The notes: a model not told the origin generated them from the letters alone. 64,000 bases of DNA from Vagococcus carniphilus (GCF_014397115.1 NZ_CP060720.1:1318001-1382000), one strand, 5' to 3'; numbered from the stretch's first letter, positions 7,749 through 17,526 are shown. Numbers and translations are program-made.

Positions 7749-8348
7749 ATGAAAGGATTAAAAGTTCAAGAATTAATATCATCAGGGGTTTATGCCACTG
7801 TTTATTTTTTTGTAGTAGCAATCGCAACTTTCTTATTAAGATTTACCATCCCAACATTTAATACATTATTCATACCAGGGTTATCTGCACTTTTTTCTGG
7901 AGTGGTTTATCTAATCGTCATTAATCGAGTACCTAAGTTTGGAGCTATCACAATTGTTGGCTCTGTCATGGCTATCTTTTTCTTAGTATTTGGTTATTTT
8001 CCTTTGGCATTCTTACCAAGTATTGTATTTCCTTTGATAGCCGATTGGATTCAAAATAAAACTAATTTGCAAGAAAAGCTAAAAACTTATTTAAGTTATG
8101 TTGTATTTAGTTTTGGTTTAACTGGACCAATCTTGCCTTTATGGTTTATGAAGGAAGCCTACGTTGCTTCTTTATTAAACCGTGGTAAAGATATGACTTA
8201 TGTTAATAGTGTCTTTGCCCCGATTACAACAGCGTCCTTTTTTATATCAATGGGAGCAACTTTAGTATTAAGTATTTTAGGTTTAACAATTGGTCAAAAA
8301 ATCTATCAAAAGCATTTTTCAAAAGAAGCGCGTAAAGGAATAAAATAA
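7749..8348 (+). CDS. ECF transporter substrate-binding S component (MptS/Trep_Strep type)
   Basis: A 199-residue membrane protein, with start at the ATG 7749 seven bases after AAAAGGAG. It has five to six hydrophobic helices (for example VYATVYFFVVAIATFLL, LIVINRVPKFGAITIVG, FLVFGYFPLAFLPSIVFP). The overall pattern resembles the Trep_Strep integral membrane family that acts as the S component of energy-coupling factor transporters. It captures a small vitamin- or metabolite-like substrate which I cannot identify. It is followed without a gap by its own T and A components, so this is a dedicated (group I) system rather than one sharing a common module. Confidence 0.75.
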   Translation: MKGLKVQELISSGVYATVYFFVVAIATFLLRFTIPTFNTLFIPGLSALFSGVVYLIVINRVPKFGAITIVGSVMAIFFLVFGYFPLAFLPSIVFPLIADWIQNKTNLQEKLKTYLSYVVFSFGLTGPILPLWFMKEAYVASLLNRGKDMTYVNSVFAPITTASFFISMGATLVLSILGLTIGQKIYQKHFSKEARKGIK

Positions 8349-9043
8349 TGGAAAAGAAATACTTAAAATTTGATCCTAGGAGTAAACTAGCAATTGTTAT
8401 TTTTGCTAGTTTTCTTTTGATGTTTCGTGTAGATTGGTTTGTCGAAGTAACTTTTATCTTTCTAATGTTTATTTTACTATGGTTAAATGGTGGTTTTAAA
8501 AAAGGCCTTATACTCACTAGTCTTTACTTGATTATTACAGTTATTGATTTGAAATTTTTTCAAGAGATAAAGGGCCCATTAACAGCTTTATTTTCATTTT
8601 TATTAGTAGCGAACCGTTTATTAATACCTCCTGTTATGGCTGCGACACTAGCTTCTAATAATACAAAAATGAGCGAATGGATTGCGGCTATGAAGAAGTT
8701 AAGATTACCAAAAGTTATTATTGTGCCATTTTCAGTGGTCTGTCGTTTTTTCCCTGTATTAATTCAAGATTTTAAGCAAATTAGAAATGCGATGAAATTT
8801 AGAGGTATCGGAATTAATTCGTCTGACTTAATTAAACATCCGCTTTTAACGTTAGAATGTATTATTGTTCCCATACTTGTTTCAGTAGAAACAACTTCTT
8901 TAGATTTATCCGCAGCTTCACTTGTAAGAGGTTTAGGTAGCGAAGATAGTGGTACAAGTATTTATGAAGTTAAATTTCAAGTACAGGATTATATTGTTTT
9001 TCTAGTATTAATCATCTTTTTTTGTTGGGAGGTATTCTTTTAA
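8348..9043 (+). CDS. ECF transporter transmembrane T component
   Basis: A 231-residue EcfT/CbiQ-type membrane protein. Its ATG overlaps the stop of the S component by one base (TAATG), showing translational coupling. The EcfT hallmark cytoplasmic helices are seen as the short motif AMKFRG near residue 150 (family pattern A-R-G) and a second one ASLVRG near 192; these contact the ATPases. Hydrophobic segments occur at about 14-60, 60-105 and the C-terminus (DYIVFLVLIIFFCW). It couples ATP hydrolysis by the downstream gene to movement of the S component. Confidence 0.8.
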   Translation: MEKKYLKFDPRSKLAIVIFASFLLMFRVDWFVEVTFIFLMFILLWLNGGFKKGLILTSLYLIITVIDLKFFQEIKGPLTALFSFLLVANRLLIPPVMAATLASNNTKMSEWIAAMKKLRLPKVIIVPFSVVCRFFPVLIQDFKQIRNAMKFRGIGINSSDLIKHPLLTLECIIVPILVSVETTSLDLSAASLVRGLGSEDSGTSIYEVKFQVQDYIVFLVLIIFFCWEVFF

Positions 9044-10437
9044 TGATATCTATTAGTCAAGGTAGTTTAACTTATGGTGATAAAGAAATTCTATCAGATA
9101 TAAATTTAGAGATACAAAGAGGTGAATGTGTTGTTGTTTGTGGTGAAAGTGGTAGTGGAAAATCATCTTTAATTAGAGTACTGAATGGACTGGTTCCAGA
9201 ACTATATGAGGGAGAAGTCGGTGGTGAATTTAAATCATTGACACATAAATTACCAACTGAACAGTTTAATGATTACGTAAAAGAAATTGGAGTTGTTTTT
9301 CAAAACCCGAAAACACAATTCTTTATGAACGATGTTTATTCAGAATTAGCTTTTGTGATGGAAAACTATGGTTATTCTAGAGAAGAGATGATAGAAAGAA
9401 TCGAAGCTATTTCAAAAACGTTTAGCTTATCACATTTTTGGAATCGAAAAATGACTGAACTATCTGGTGGAGAAAAACAGCGAGTGGCGTTTGCTTCTGC
9501 TTGTATGATTTCTCACGAATTGTTTTTACTTGATGAGCCTTCTAGTAATTTAGATGAAAAGAATATTGATATTTTGACAGACTATTTAATTTGGTTAAAA
9601 AACAAGCAACAAACAATTGTTATTGCTGAACATCGATTATATTATTTATTGCCAATTGTTGATCGATTCATCTTAATGAAAAACGGTAGAATTATAGGTA
9701 ACTATACAAAACAGGAGCTTCTTTCTTATTCAGATCAAGAATTATCTGGGTTAGGTTTAAGAACATTGAGAAAACCGTTTATTGAGTTGACTAAAAAATT
9801 GGATACTCTTGATGATTCAGTGAATCAATTAATTTGTGAAAACTTAGTATATGCTTACCAAAAAGGAAAAGCGATTATCGAAATGGATGAAGTTTTGGTT
9901 CAATCAAATTGTGTCACCGGATTAATTGGAGAAAATGGAGTGGGTAAAACAACTCTTTCTCATTTATTAACCGGATTATTGAAACCGACGGCTGGAAGTA
10001 TTTTTTATAACGGTAAAAAGCAATCTAGAAAAGATTTAATTAAAAAAAGCTTTTTAGTGATGCAAGACGTTAATTTCCAATTGTTTTTTGAGACGGTCGA
10101 AAAGGAGATCACAGCAAAAGCGAAACGATTAGATTTATTTGAGACGGTTGTTGAGACCCTGCAATTAAATTCACTCTTAGACCGTCATCCGCAAACATTA
10201 TCAGGTGGAGAAAAGCAAAGAGTTGCTATTGCAAGTGCTGTCCTCTCAGGAAAAGAAATAATTATTTTAGATGAGCCAACTAGTGGATTAGATTTAGTAC
10301 ACATGACAGAAGTGAGTCAGATGATAAAAAAAATAAGAGAATTTAATATTATTTTACTCATTATTTCTCATGACAAGGAGTTTATTAATTCTACTTGTCA
10401 AAAAATAATAAAATTAGATAATAAAAATACTGATTAA
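9043..10437 (+). CDS. ECF transporter fused double ATPase (A-A')
   Basis: A 464-residue protein with two complete ABC ATPase domains in one chain. First domain: Walker A GESGSGKSS, Q-loop VVFQNPKTQFF, signature LSGGEKQR, Walker B LFLLDEPSSNLD. Second domain: Walker A GENGVGKTT, LSGGEKQR, IIILDEPTSGLD. I use the ATG at 9043 because GGAGGT is nine bases upstream and it overlaps the T-component stop (TAATG); a reading from 9022 would add seven residues. It powers uptake through the two preceding membrane proteins. Fused A-A' chains are usual for dedicated ECF systems. Confidence 0.85.
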   Translation: MISISQGSLTYGDKEILSDINLEIQRGECVVVCGESGSGKSSLIRVLNGLVPELYEGEVGGEFKSLTHKLPTEQFNDYVKEIGVVFQNPKTQFFMNDVYSELAFVMENYGYSREEMIERIEAISKTFSLSHFWNRKMTELSGGEKQRVAFASACMISHELFLLDEPSSNLDEKNIDILTDYLIWLKNKQQTIVIAEHRLYYLLPIVDRFILMKNGRIIGNYTKQELLSYSDQELSGLGLRTLRKPFIELTKKLDTLDDSVNQLICENLVYAYQKGKAIIEMDEVLVQSNCVTGLIGENGVGKTTLSHLLTGLLKPTAGSIFYNGKKQSRKDLIKKSFLVMQDVNFQLFFETVEKEITAKAKRLDLFETVVETLQLNSLLDRHPQTLSGGEKQRVAIASAVLSGKEIIILDEPTSGLDLVHMTEVSQMIKKIREFNIILLIISHDKEFINSTCQKIIKLDNKNTD

Positions 10438-10512
10438 AAAAATATTTTTATAGAATCTAAATATGTTAAAATAATGTTAGTAATGATAAAGCTAATGAAA
10501 AGGAGGACATGA

Positions 10513-11577
10513 ATGGGACTAGGATTAATATGGTTTATTATTGGGGTTTTAATGCCTTTGATATGTTTTTCATATTGGATGTATTTTCGCCCAACAAGTC
10601 TTTGGACAGGATTCTTCTTCATTATGTTAGCTGGTTTTCTGTATATAACACTTATTATTCAATTAGAACGAGTTAGTAGCCAATTAGCGATTGCTGTCGC
10701 TATGCCAGGAGTTATCTTTTTAGCAATTGTTGGCATTTTTGGCTTATTTACAGGAGTAGTAGCTTTATTTTGGAACGAGAGGGTACTTTTAAAAAGAGAG
10801 GGATTTTCATTAAGTAATTTACTTCCCTTACTTGTTGCACTGGGCTTAATTGCTTTTCAGGTAATGGTTGTTGTCTTAGCATATTATGGACATAATCCTT
10901 ATGTAATTGCTTTTTCAATGTTTATTAGCATGTGCTTTTCTTATGTGATATCTGTTTTCTTTTTCTACCTGATAACATCCTTTTTATACAATGTATTTCC
11001 AACATTTGGAAAAGTCGATTACATCATTGTTTTAGGAGCGGGTTTAATCGATGGAGAAAGAGTTACACCCTTATTAGCGAGTCGAATTGATGTTGCGGTG
11101 AAATTGTTTAATAAACAAAAAAATAAAAAAAATCATGAACCAACCATTATTTTATCAGGTGGGCAAGGACCTGATGAAAAAATATCAGAAGCTCAAGCAA
11201 TGATGAATTATATAGTAGATAAAAATTATCAACTTGGCTCTGTATATTTAGAAGAAAAATCAAAAAATACAAAAGAGAACCTTCAATTATCAGAAGCAAT
11301 TGCCTATCAAAAAGATAATATTAAAAATTTCAATCGTAAAAATATTGTTATAGCTTCTAACAATTACCATATTTTACGTGCAGGTAAATTAGCTTACCAA
11401 TCAGGCATTTTTGCTAGAGGAATTGGAGCTAAAACTAAATTTTACTATTTACCAACTGCTTTTATTAGAGAATATATCGGATACCTCGCTTTAACGAAAA
11501 AAAGACATTTAATTATTTTTGGCTGTATCTTCTTTATTTCTCTTTTAATGTTAGCTCTACAACTTTTTGTTTCTTAA
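10513..11577 (+). CDS. YdcF/SanA-like DUF218 membrane protein
   Basis: A 354-residue protein with an N-terminal membrane part of about five helices (residues 1-155) and a C-terminal DUF218 domain that begins VDYIIVLGAGLIDGERVTP, continues with ILSGGQGPDEKISEAQAM and ends near GAKTKFYYLPTAFIRE. A final hydrophobic helix closes the chain. DUF218 proteins of the YdcF/ElyC/SanA class are linked to envelope metabolism, but no reaction is firmly known for this membrane subtype. AGGAGG lies six bases before the ATG. The gene stands alone between the ECF operon and a strong terminator. Confidence 0.75.
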   Translation: MGLGLIWFIIGVLMPLICFSYWMYFRPTSLWTGFFFIMLAGFLYITLIIQLERVSSQLAIAVAMPGVIFLAIVGIFGLFTGVVALFWNERVLLKREGFSLSNLLPLLVALGLIAFQVMVVVLAYYGHNPYVIAFSMFISMCFSYVISVFFFYLITSFLYNVFPTFGKVDYIIVLGAGLIDGERVTPLLASRIDVAVKLFNKQKNKKNHEPTIILSGGQGPDEKISEAQAMMNYIVDKNYQLGSVYLEEKSKNTKENLQLSEAIAYQKDNIKNFNRKNIVIASNNYHILRAGKLAYQSGIFARGIGAKTKFYYLPTAFIREYIGYLALTKKRHLIIFGCIFFISLLMLALQLFVS

Positions 11578-11620
11578 AAAGACTAAACTCATTTTTCTTG
11601 ATGAGTCTAGTCTTTTTTTA
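11576..11620 (+). terminator. Rho-independent terminator after ydcF-like gene
   Basis: AAAAGACTAAACTCA pairs with TGAGTCTAGTCTTTT (one mismatch) and is followed by a T run. Confidence 0.85.
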
Positions 11621-11785
11621 GGTTAGTATGATTCAATCGGATAAATTAACACATCAAGTTATTTTTAATCAGAAAAAGTTCTTAATATTTTCTGAGTTTT
11701 AAAAGAAAACTACCAAAAGGAAGTAAATATTTGATATAGTAAGATTATTAAAAAAATTATTGTTATGTTAGAAAGGATTTAATGA

Positions 11786-13252
11786 ATGAAGAAGTTTAGT
11801 TTATATGTTGTAAGTTTTGTAATGACACTAATGGTGGGTGCTACTATCTTATCTCAAGAAGTATTAGCAGAAGAAAAAGCACAGCCATCTATGATGGATT
11901 TGATAAAAGAAGCTAATTATCAAGTTATTGAATCAGATAAACCTAAATCAGCTATTTTAATTGATGCGAACACAGGAAAATTTCTGTGGGGTGAAAATGA
12001 AGATTCTCCACATAACCCAGCAAGCATAATGAAATTAATGTCTATTTACCTTGTTTATGAAGCGATGGAAAAAGGTAAATTTAATATGGATACAATGGTA
12101 GAAGCAACAGAAAGACATCAACAAATAGCAAATATTTATGAAATTAGTAATAATAAAATCGTGGCAGGTGTGTCTTATCCTGTTAAAGAGCTTATCCCAA
12201 TGGCTCTTGTTCCGTCTTCAAACGTAGCAACAATGATGTTAGCTGAACAAGTTGAACCAGATGCGGTTAAATTTTTACAAATGATGAACGATAAAGCAAA
12301 AGAGTTAGGTATGTCTAATACTAAAATTGTTAATGCTACAGGTGCTGAAATCTCATCTTTCCAAGGGTTGTATGCTAAAGAAGGAATTGATACAAGTAGT
12401 TTGGATATAAATGGTTCAAACGAAACCACAGCAAAAGATTTTTCTATTTTTACGTATAATCTAATCAAGAATTTCCCTCAAATTTTAGAATATACAAGTA
12501 AACCAACTGTGACTGTCATGGAAGGAACACCAAATGAAGAAAAATTTGAAACTTATAATTACTCCATTCCTTCACCAGATAAAGTTTATGATGATGTGGA
12601 CGGAGATTATGGTTTTGAAGGTGTAGATGGTTTAAAAACTGGTTCTAGCCCATCTGGCGCCTTTAATTTAGATGTAACAGCTAAACGTGGTGATTTACGC
12701 CTAATCGCAATTGTATTTGGTGTGGGTGATTGGAGTGACCAAACAGGAGAGTATAAACGTCATCCGTTTGCTAATGCTATTTTAAACTATGGATTCAATC
12801 ATTTTGAATACAAAGAACTTGTTAAAAAAGGAAAGCAAATAATTGATGAAAAAGAAATTGATGTTTTAGAAAATCTTTCTGATGTTGTCAAAAAAGACGA
12901 AACACCTAAAGTTCTCATCAATGAAAACAAAACGATTACGCTAGATAACCCATTAAAACCGGTATCTGAAAAAATCAAACCAGTTGAGACTAAATATGAA
13001 ACAGTCGAAAAAGATATCGCAACGGATGTTGTTGACACGACAAAAAAACATACTAAAAATTTAATTGATACGCTAAAAAACACAGTTGATTTATCTAACC
13101 CAATTATTAAGGCAGCTGTTATTGTGTTTGGTTCAATTTTATTGTTATTATTGATTTTGATTATTCTTTTAATTAGATCTAATAGAAGAAGAAAAAAAGC
13201 TCGTCAAAGACAAGAAAGAAGAAGTAGTAGAGTGAATCAACCTGAAGAATAA
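11786..13252 (+). CDS. dacA: D-alanyl-D-alanine carboxypeptidase (PBP5/DacA family)
   Basis: A 488-residue low-molecular-weight penicillin-binding protein that trims the terminal D-alanine from peptidoglycan stem peptides. Signal peptide residues 1-28 (ending EVLAEE). The three catalytic motifs are clear: S80-I-M-K83, S144-S-N146 and K284-T-G286. A beta-rich C-terminal domain is followed by a membrane anchor at about 452-474 and a very basic tail (RSNRRRKKARQRQERR). The usual PBP5 amphipathic anchor is therefore replaced by a full transmembrane helix. The start has GAAAGGA upstream. It appears monocistronic or weakly coupled with the aldo/keto reductase 21 bases on. Confidence 0.9.
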   Translation: MKKFSLYVVSFVMTLMVGATILSQEVLAEEKAQPSMMDLIKEANYQVIESDKPKSAILIDANTGKFLWGENEDSPHNPASIMKLMSIYLVYEAMEKGKFNMDTMVEATERHQQIANIYEISNNKIVAGVSYPVKELIPMALVPSSNVATMMLAEQVEPDAVKFLQMMNDKAKELGMSNTKIVNATGAEISSFQGLYAKEGIDTSSLDINGSNETTAKDFSIFTYNLIKNFPQILEYTSKPTVTVMEGTPNEEKFETYNYSIPSPDKVYDDVDGDYGFEGVDGLKTGSSPSGAFNLDVTAKRGDLRLIAIVFGVGDWSDQTGEYKRHPFANAILNYGFNHFEYKELVKKGKQIIDEKEIDVLENLSDVVKKDETPKVLINENKTITLDNPLKPVSEKIKPVETKYETVEKDIATDVVDTTKKHTKNLIDTLKNTVDLSNPIIKAAVIVFGSILLLLLILIILLIRSNRRRKKARQRQERRSSRVNQPEE

Positions 13253-13273
13253 TAAATATTAGGAGGCATTTAT

Positions 13274-14125
13274 ATGAATACTATCTCAAGTAATTATCAA
13301 CTAAGTAATGGGCAAATGATACCTGTCGTTGGATTTGGTACTTGGCAAGCTCCTGACGGAAATGTAGCTGAAAAAGCTGTTCTTGATGCTTTAGAAGCTG
13401 GTTACAGACATATTGATACAGCAGCTATCTATAAAAACGAAGCTAGTGTTGGCCGTGCCATTAAGAAAAGTGGTATCAAAAGAGAAGAACTCTTTTTAAC
13501 AACCAAGTTGTGGAATGATAGTCATTCGTATGAAAAAGCGACTAAGGCAATAGATGATTCTTTAAAACGTTTAGATGTTGATTATGTAGACTTGTATTTA
13601 ATTCATTGGCCAAACCCTGTAGATATTCGAGGAGAATATAGTAAATGGAATGCTGAGAGTTGGCAAGCGATGGAAGAAGCGGTAGAAGCAGGGAAAATTA
13701 AATCGATAGGAGTTTCTAATTTTCATCCTCATCATTTAGAAGAACTGTTAAAAACGGCTAGGATAAAACCAGTAGTAAACCAAATTTTCTTAAATCCAAG
13801 TGACCATCAGGCAAAAATTGTTGAATTTTGTCAAAAACAAGATATCTTGTTAGAAGCATATAGTCCTCTTGGAACAGGCGAAATTCTTGGTTTAAATGAA
13901 TTAAATGATATAGCGAAACGTTATAACAAAACAAGTGCACAAGTTGTTTTGAGATGGTCGTTACAAAAAGGATTTTTACCATTACCAAAATCAGTAACAC
14001 CTAAGAGAATTAAAGAAAATCTAGCTATCTTTGATTTTGAATTATCTAAAGAGGATATGGCTCTATTAGCTCAACTAGAAGGTAAAGCAGGATTTGCAAA
14101 AGACCCTGATAATGTAGACTTTTAA
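13274..14125 (+). CDS. Aldo/keto reductase
   Basis: A 283-residue NAD(P)H-dependent oxidoreductase of the AKR5-like prokaryotic group, close to 2,5-diketo-D-gluconate reductase / YvgN proteins. The catalytic tetrad can be read: Asp in RHIDTAAIY, Tyr in the same motif, Lys in FLTTKLW and His in YLIHWP. The cofactor-binding end appears in PLPKSVTPKRIKENL. Physiological substrate is unknown; relatives reduce methylglyoxal and other aldehydes. A strong AGGAGG precedes the ATG and a good terminator follows. Confidence 0.88.
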   Translation: MNTISSNYQLSNGQMIPVVGFGTWQAPDGNVAEKAVLDALEAGYRHIDTAAIYKNEASVGRAIKKSGIKREELFLTTKLWNDSHSYEKATKAIDDSLKRLDVDYVDLYLIHWPNPVDIRGEYSKWNAESWQAMEEAVEAGKIKSIGVSNFHPHHLEELLKTARIKPVVNQIFLNPSDHQAKIVEFCQKQDILLEAYSPLGTGEILGLNELNDIAKRYNKTSAQVVLRWSLQKGFLPLPKSVTPKRIKENLAIFDFELSKEDMALLAQLEGKAGFAKDPDNVDF

Positions 14126-14130
14126 ATAAA

Positions 14131-14165
14131 GAAAACGATACTTGAAAAAAAGTATCGTTTTTTGT
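14131..14165 (+). terminator. Rho-independent terminator
   Basis: AAAACGATACTT pairs with AAGTATCGTTTT (12 bp) followed by TTT. It closes the aldo/keto reductase transcript. Confidence 0.9.
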
Positions 14166-14233
14166 TTTATTATAGTTGAAAGTAATCATTATTTACTATA
14201 GTATTTAGTATTGATAGATAGAGAGGTGACAGG

Positions 14234-15766
14234 ATGAAAAACTTCATAAAAATTATTTCGAATCGAGCTATTATTATTGGTTTACTAATATTACTTCAAT
14301 TAGGTTTATTGTTTGCTATTATTGTTAGATTTGAAGAGTATTTTGTTTATTTTTATACGATTTACATCATGGTTTCAGCGGCAGTTATCATCAAAATTGT
14401 CAATAATCGGAGTAACCCGGCTTATAAGATTGCCTGGATTATTCCAATTATGTTAATTCCGATTTTTGGAACGGTGATTTATCTTGTATTTGGACGTATT
14501 CGATTTACTAAAGAAGAAAAACAAAAAATGTCTTTAATTCAAGAAAAAGAAAAAGAGGCAAATCTCAAAACAGTTTGTAGTGTCACCATAGATGATGGGA
14601 ATGAGGATGCCAAAATCCAATCTAATTATCTGAGTCAATACGGTGAAGGAGCTCTTTTCAAACATACTTCTAGTCAGTATTTTCCATTAGGAGAACAAGC
14701 TTTTAAAGCAATGCTTGAAGAGTTAGAAAAAGCTGAAAAATATATCTTCATGGAGTATTTCATCGTTGAAGAAGGAAAAATGTGGGATGCAATTTTAGAA
14801 ATACTTGAAAGAAAAGCTAAAGAAGGTTTGGATGTTCGCTTTATTTATGATGATTTCGGTTGTTTAACCACATTACCACATCATTATTACCGAAAACTTG
14901 AGAATATGGGGATAAAATCATGTGTCTTCAATCCGTTTATTCCAGTCTTATCTCCAGTTTTTAATAACCGAAATCACCGTAAAATTACAGTGATTGATGG
15001 AAAAGTTGCTTTTACAGGTGGTATAAATTTAGCAGATGAATATATCAATGAAGTGGAACGTTTTGGTCATTGGAAAGATAATTCCATCATGGTAAAAGGA
15101 GAGGCAGCCTGGGGATTTACCTTGCTATTTCTTTCATTATGGGAATTTATTTATAAAAATGATGATAATATTGCAGACTTCTATCCGGATTTTGAAGAGG
15201 ATCACTTAGTAGATAGTGAAGGTTATTATCAGCCTTACGTAGATTCACCCTTTGATGCTGAAACGGTGGGAATTAATGTTTATTTAAACTTAATTAATCG
15301 TGCTAAAAAGTATGTTTATATAACAACACCTTACTTAATTATTGATAATCTTTTAATGGAAGCCCTGTGTACAGCGGCAAAAGGTGGAGTAGATGTTCGA
15401 ATTATTGTTCCTCATAAACCTGATAAATGGTATGTCCATGCAGTGACAAAATCAAATTATTCTCAACTAATTGAAGCGGGTGTAAAAATCTATGAGTATA
15501 CTCCTGGTTTTATTCATTCTAAAACTTTTGTTGTAGATGATTTGTATGCGACTGTCGGAACAATAAATCTAGATTACCGCAGTTTATTTTTACATTTTGA
15601 ATGTGGTGTTTGGATGTACAAAACAACCTCAGTTATGGAAGTTTATGAGGATCATATTCAAACAGAAGCAATGAGTCAATTGGTTACACTTGAAGAAGCA
15701 AGAAGTATCAGTTGGTTAAGAAAAGTTGGTCGTGCTACGTTAGCAGTCTTTTCGCCGTTGCTATAA
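14234..15766 (+). CDS. cls: Cardiolipin synthase
   Basis: A 510-residue membrane phospholipase-D-family enzyme that makes cardiolipin from two phosphatidylglycerol molecules. Two N-terminal helices (about 10-30 and 36-56) and a third near 65-85 (IIPIMLIPIFGTVIYLVFG) match the PLDc_N region. The two HKD catalytic motifs are HRKITVIDGKVAFTGG near residue 250 and HSKTFVVDDLYATVG near 430. Length is normal for Firmicute Cls. It is flanked by terminators on both sides and so is a single-gene unit. Confidence 0.93.
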   Translation: MKNFIKIISNRAIIIGLLILLQLGLLFAIIVRFEEYFVYFYTIYIMVSAAVIIKIVNNRSNPAYKIAWIIPIMLIPIFGTVIYLVFGRIRFTKEEKQKMSLIQEKEKEANLKTVCSVTIDDGNEDAKIQSNYLSQYGEGALFKHTSSQYFPLGEQAFKAMLEELEKAEKYIFMEYFIVEEGKMWDAILEILERKAKEGLDVRFIYDDFGCLTTLPHHYYRKLENMGIKSCVFNPFIPVLSPVFNNRNHRKITVIDGKVAFTGGINLADEYINEVERFGHWKDNSIMVKGEAAWGFTLLFLSLWEFIYKNDDNIADFYPDFEEDHLVDSEGYYQPYVDSPFDAETVGINVYLNLINRAKKYVYITTPYLIIDNLLMEALCTAAKGGVDVRIIVPHKPDKWYVHAVTKSNYSQLIEAGVKIYEYTPGFIHSKTFVVDDLYATVGTINLDYRSLFLHFECGVWMYKTTSVMEVYEDHIQTEAMSQLVTLEEARSISWLRKVGRATLAVFSPLL

Positions 15767-15794
15767 GAGGTAAAAAAGTTTTCATCTAAATAGT

Positions 15795-15828
15795 AGAGAG
15801 GCTGACAATTAGTCAACCTCTTTTTTTG
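15795..15828 (+). terminator. Rho-independent terminator after cls
   Basis: AGAGAGGCTGAC pairs with GTCAACCTCT around a short AT loop, then seven T. Confidence 0.85.
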
Positions 15829-15903
15829 AAGATAAAATTGATAAAAAAAATAAAGAAATATGATATGATACTTGGTAAAGATAAGTAAGAAAAGAGTGGA
15901 AAT

Positions 15904-17049
15904 ATGGTAGCAATTTATCTAGATCATGCAGCAACTACACCTATGCATGAAGATGTCATTAAAGAAATGACTCGTATAATGTCAGATGTTTATGGAAATC
16001 CGTCTAGTATTCACCAATTTGGCCGAAAAGCAGACTTTGAATTAGAAAATGCTAGAGAAAATATTGCTAAGGCAATTAACGCTAACCCGACTGAAATTAT
16101 TTTTAATAGTGGGGGAACAGAAGGTGATAATACTGCTTTAATTCAAACGGCAATTGACCGTAAAGAAAATGGTCAACATATTATTACAACAAATATTGAA
16201 CATAGTGCGGTTTCACATTCCTTAGAGTATCTAGCAGATTTAGGATTTGAAATTACTTATTTACCAGTAAATGAAAATGGTTCGATTAGTGTTGAACAAG
16301 TAGAGGCAGCATTGAGAGACGATACTATTTTAGTCACAACTATGTATGGAAATAATGAGGTAGGAACTATTCTTCCCATCAAAGAAATTGGTGAGTTACT
16401 AAAAGATCATCAAGCTTTATTTCATACTGACGCAGTTCAAGCTTTTGGCACTGAAAAAATTGATGTGAAAGAACTTAATGTTGATTATTTGAGTATCTCA
16501 GGACATAAGATCAATGGTCCCAAGGGAGTCGGCTTTTTGTATATTAAAAAAGGTGCTCCAGTTCCTGTCATGTTGCACGGTGGTGAACAAGAAGAGAAAA
16601 AAAGAGCAGGTACTGAAAATCTGTCTGGAATTGTTGGATTAAGTAAAGCGATAGAAATCCTAACAGATGAACAAAAACAAGCTAACAGAAAAAAATATGA
16701 AGGATTTAAAGAAATTATTTTTTCTACCTTAGATAAAAATCAAATTGATTATGAATTTAATGGGGACAAGAACAATCATCTGGCCCATATACTGAACATT
16801 TGGTTTAAAGGAATTCCTAGTAATATCTTACTTTCAAAACTTGATTTATTAGGATTTGCTATCTCAACTGGTTCAGCTTGTAGTGCAGGTAATGTTGCAC
16901 CATCTCCAGTGATTCAAATGATGAAAAAAGAGCATCCAAATGCTGCAGTTGAATCAATTCGAATCAGTTTTGGCTATGGTTTGAAAGAATCCGATATTGA
17001 ACTTTTTTCTGAAAAGTTAGTTGAAACAATTAAATCATTTGATTTATAA
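15904..17049 (+). CDS. Cysteine desulfurase (IscS/NifS type)
   Basis: A 381-residue pyridoxal-phosphate enzyme that removes sulfur from cysteine and passes it on as a persulfide. The PLP lysine lies in SISGHKINGPKGVG, and the catalytic cysteine in STGSACSAGN near residue 326. The next gene encodes a DUF1831 protein and mnmA lies about 5 kb downstream; in related lactic acid bacteria these three are commonly neighbours, so supplying sulfur for tRNA 2-thiouridine is the likely job. No iscU-like scaffold or sufBCD genes are present here. The start is the ATG at 15904. Confidence 0.9.
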   Translation: MVAIYLDHAATTPMHEDVIKEMTRIMSDVYGNPSSIHQFGRKADFELENARENIAKAINANPTEIIFNSGGTEGDNTALIQTAIDRKENGQHIITTNIEHSAVSHSLEYLADLGFEITYLPVNENGSISVEQVEAALRDDTILVTTMYGNNEVGTILPIKEIGELLKDHQALFHTDAVQAFGTEKIDVKELNVDYLSISGHKINGPKGVGFLYIKKGAPVPVMLHGGEQEEKKRAGTENLSGIVGLSKAIEILTDEQKQANRKKYEGFKEIIFSTLDKNQIDYEFNGDKNNHLAHILNIWFKGIPSNILLSKLDLLGFAISTGSACSAGNVAPSPVIQMMKKEHPNAAVESIRISFGYGLKESDIELFSEKLVETIKSFDL

Positions 17050-17119
17050 TCTCATAGCTTTTTTACTCATTTTTGTTTATAATTAATGTTATAAACAAAC
17101 ACTTTTGAGGAGGAGAACA

Positions 17120-17464
17120 ATGTCTTTTTTAGATAAAGCAACAGTTGACGGTTCAAAAACATTTTATAAGGTTAAAGAAACAGCCAGACCTTACGCATTC
17201 AAAGATTATGGCTTTAAGGAAACAGCTTCTGGAAACTTCCAATTGGTAAGACCATTAGATACTAACCCACAAAATAAACAAAGCCCTAAATTAAAAATGA
17301 CGGTCGCAAAAGATTTGAAAACATTAAAAATGTCAATCACAACACCTAATGGTATGAAGAGTATGAATATCTTTAGTGGTGATAACCATAAAGAAAAACA
17401 AGATCAGTTTAACTACATTATGGCTGATATGATTCATTACGGCTGTTTAGAAGAAGTTAAATAA
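17120..17464 (+). CDS. DUF1831 family protein
   Basis: A 114-residue soluble protein from the ATG at 17120, which follows GGAGGAG; an earlier start at 17105 would put the ribosome site inside the gene. The sequence MSFLDKATVDGSKTFYKV and the region SITTPNGMKSMNIF match the DUF1831 family found in lactobacilli and enterococci. Function unknown; the constant partnership with a cysteine desulfurase and mnmA suggests a sulfur-transfer accessory role, which is inference. It is probably cotranscribed with the desulfurase 70 bases upstream. Confidence 0.8.
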   Translation: MSFLDKATVDGSKTFYKVKETARPYAFKDYGFKETASGNFQLVRPLDTNPQNKQSPKLKMTVAKDLKTLKMSITTPNGMKSMNIFSGDNHKEKQDQFNYIMADMIHYGCLEEVK

Positions 17465-17476
17465 TAGTTATTATAA

Positions 17477-17526
17477 ATAAGGGGGTTTATCTCATATTTT
17501 ATGAGGTGAATCGCCTTATTTTTTTG
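17477..17526 (+). terminator. Rho-independent terminator after DUF1831 gene
   Basis: An imperfect long stem: AATAAGG with CCTTATT at the base and ATCTCAT with ATGAGGT at the top, followed by TTTTTTT. It separates the desulfurase operon from lutABC. Confidence 0.75.

Noticed and set aside
12175-13083. Two reverse-strand readings inside the carboxypeptidase gene
   Set aside because: Antisense shadows of dacA; composition follows its codon pattern and no signals precede them.
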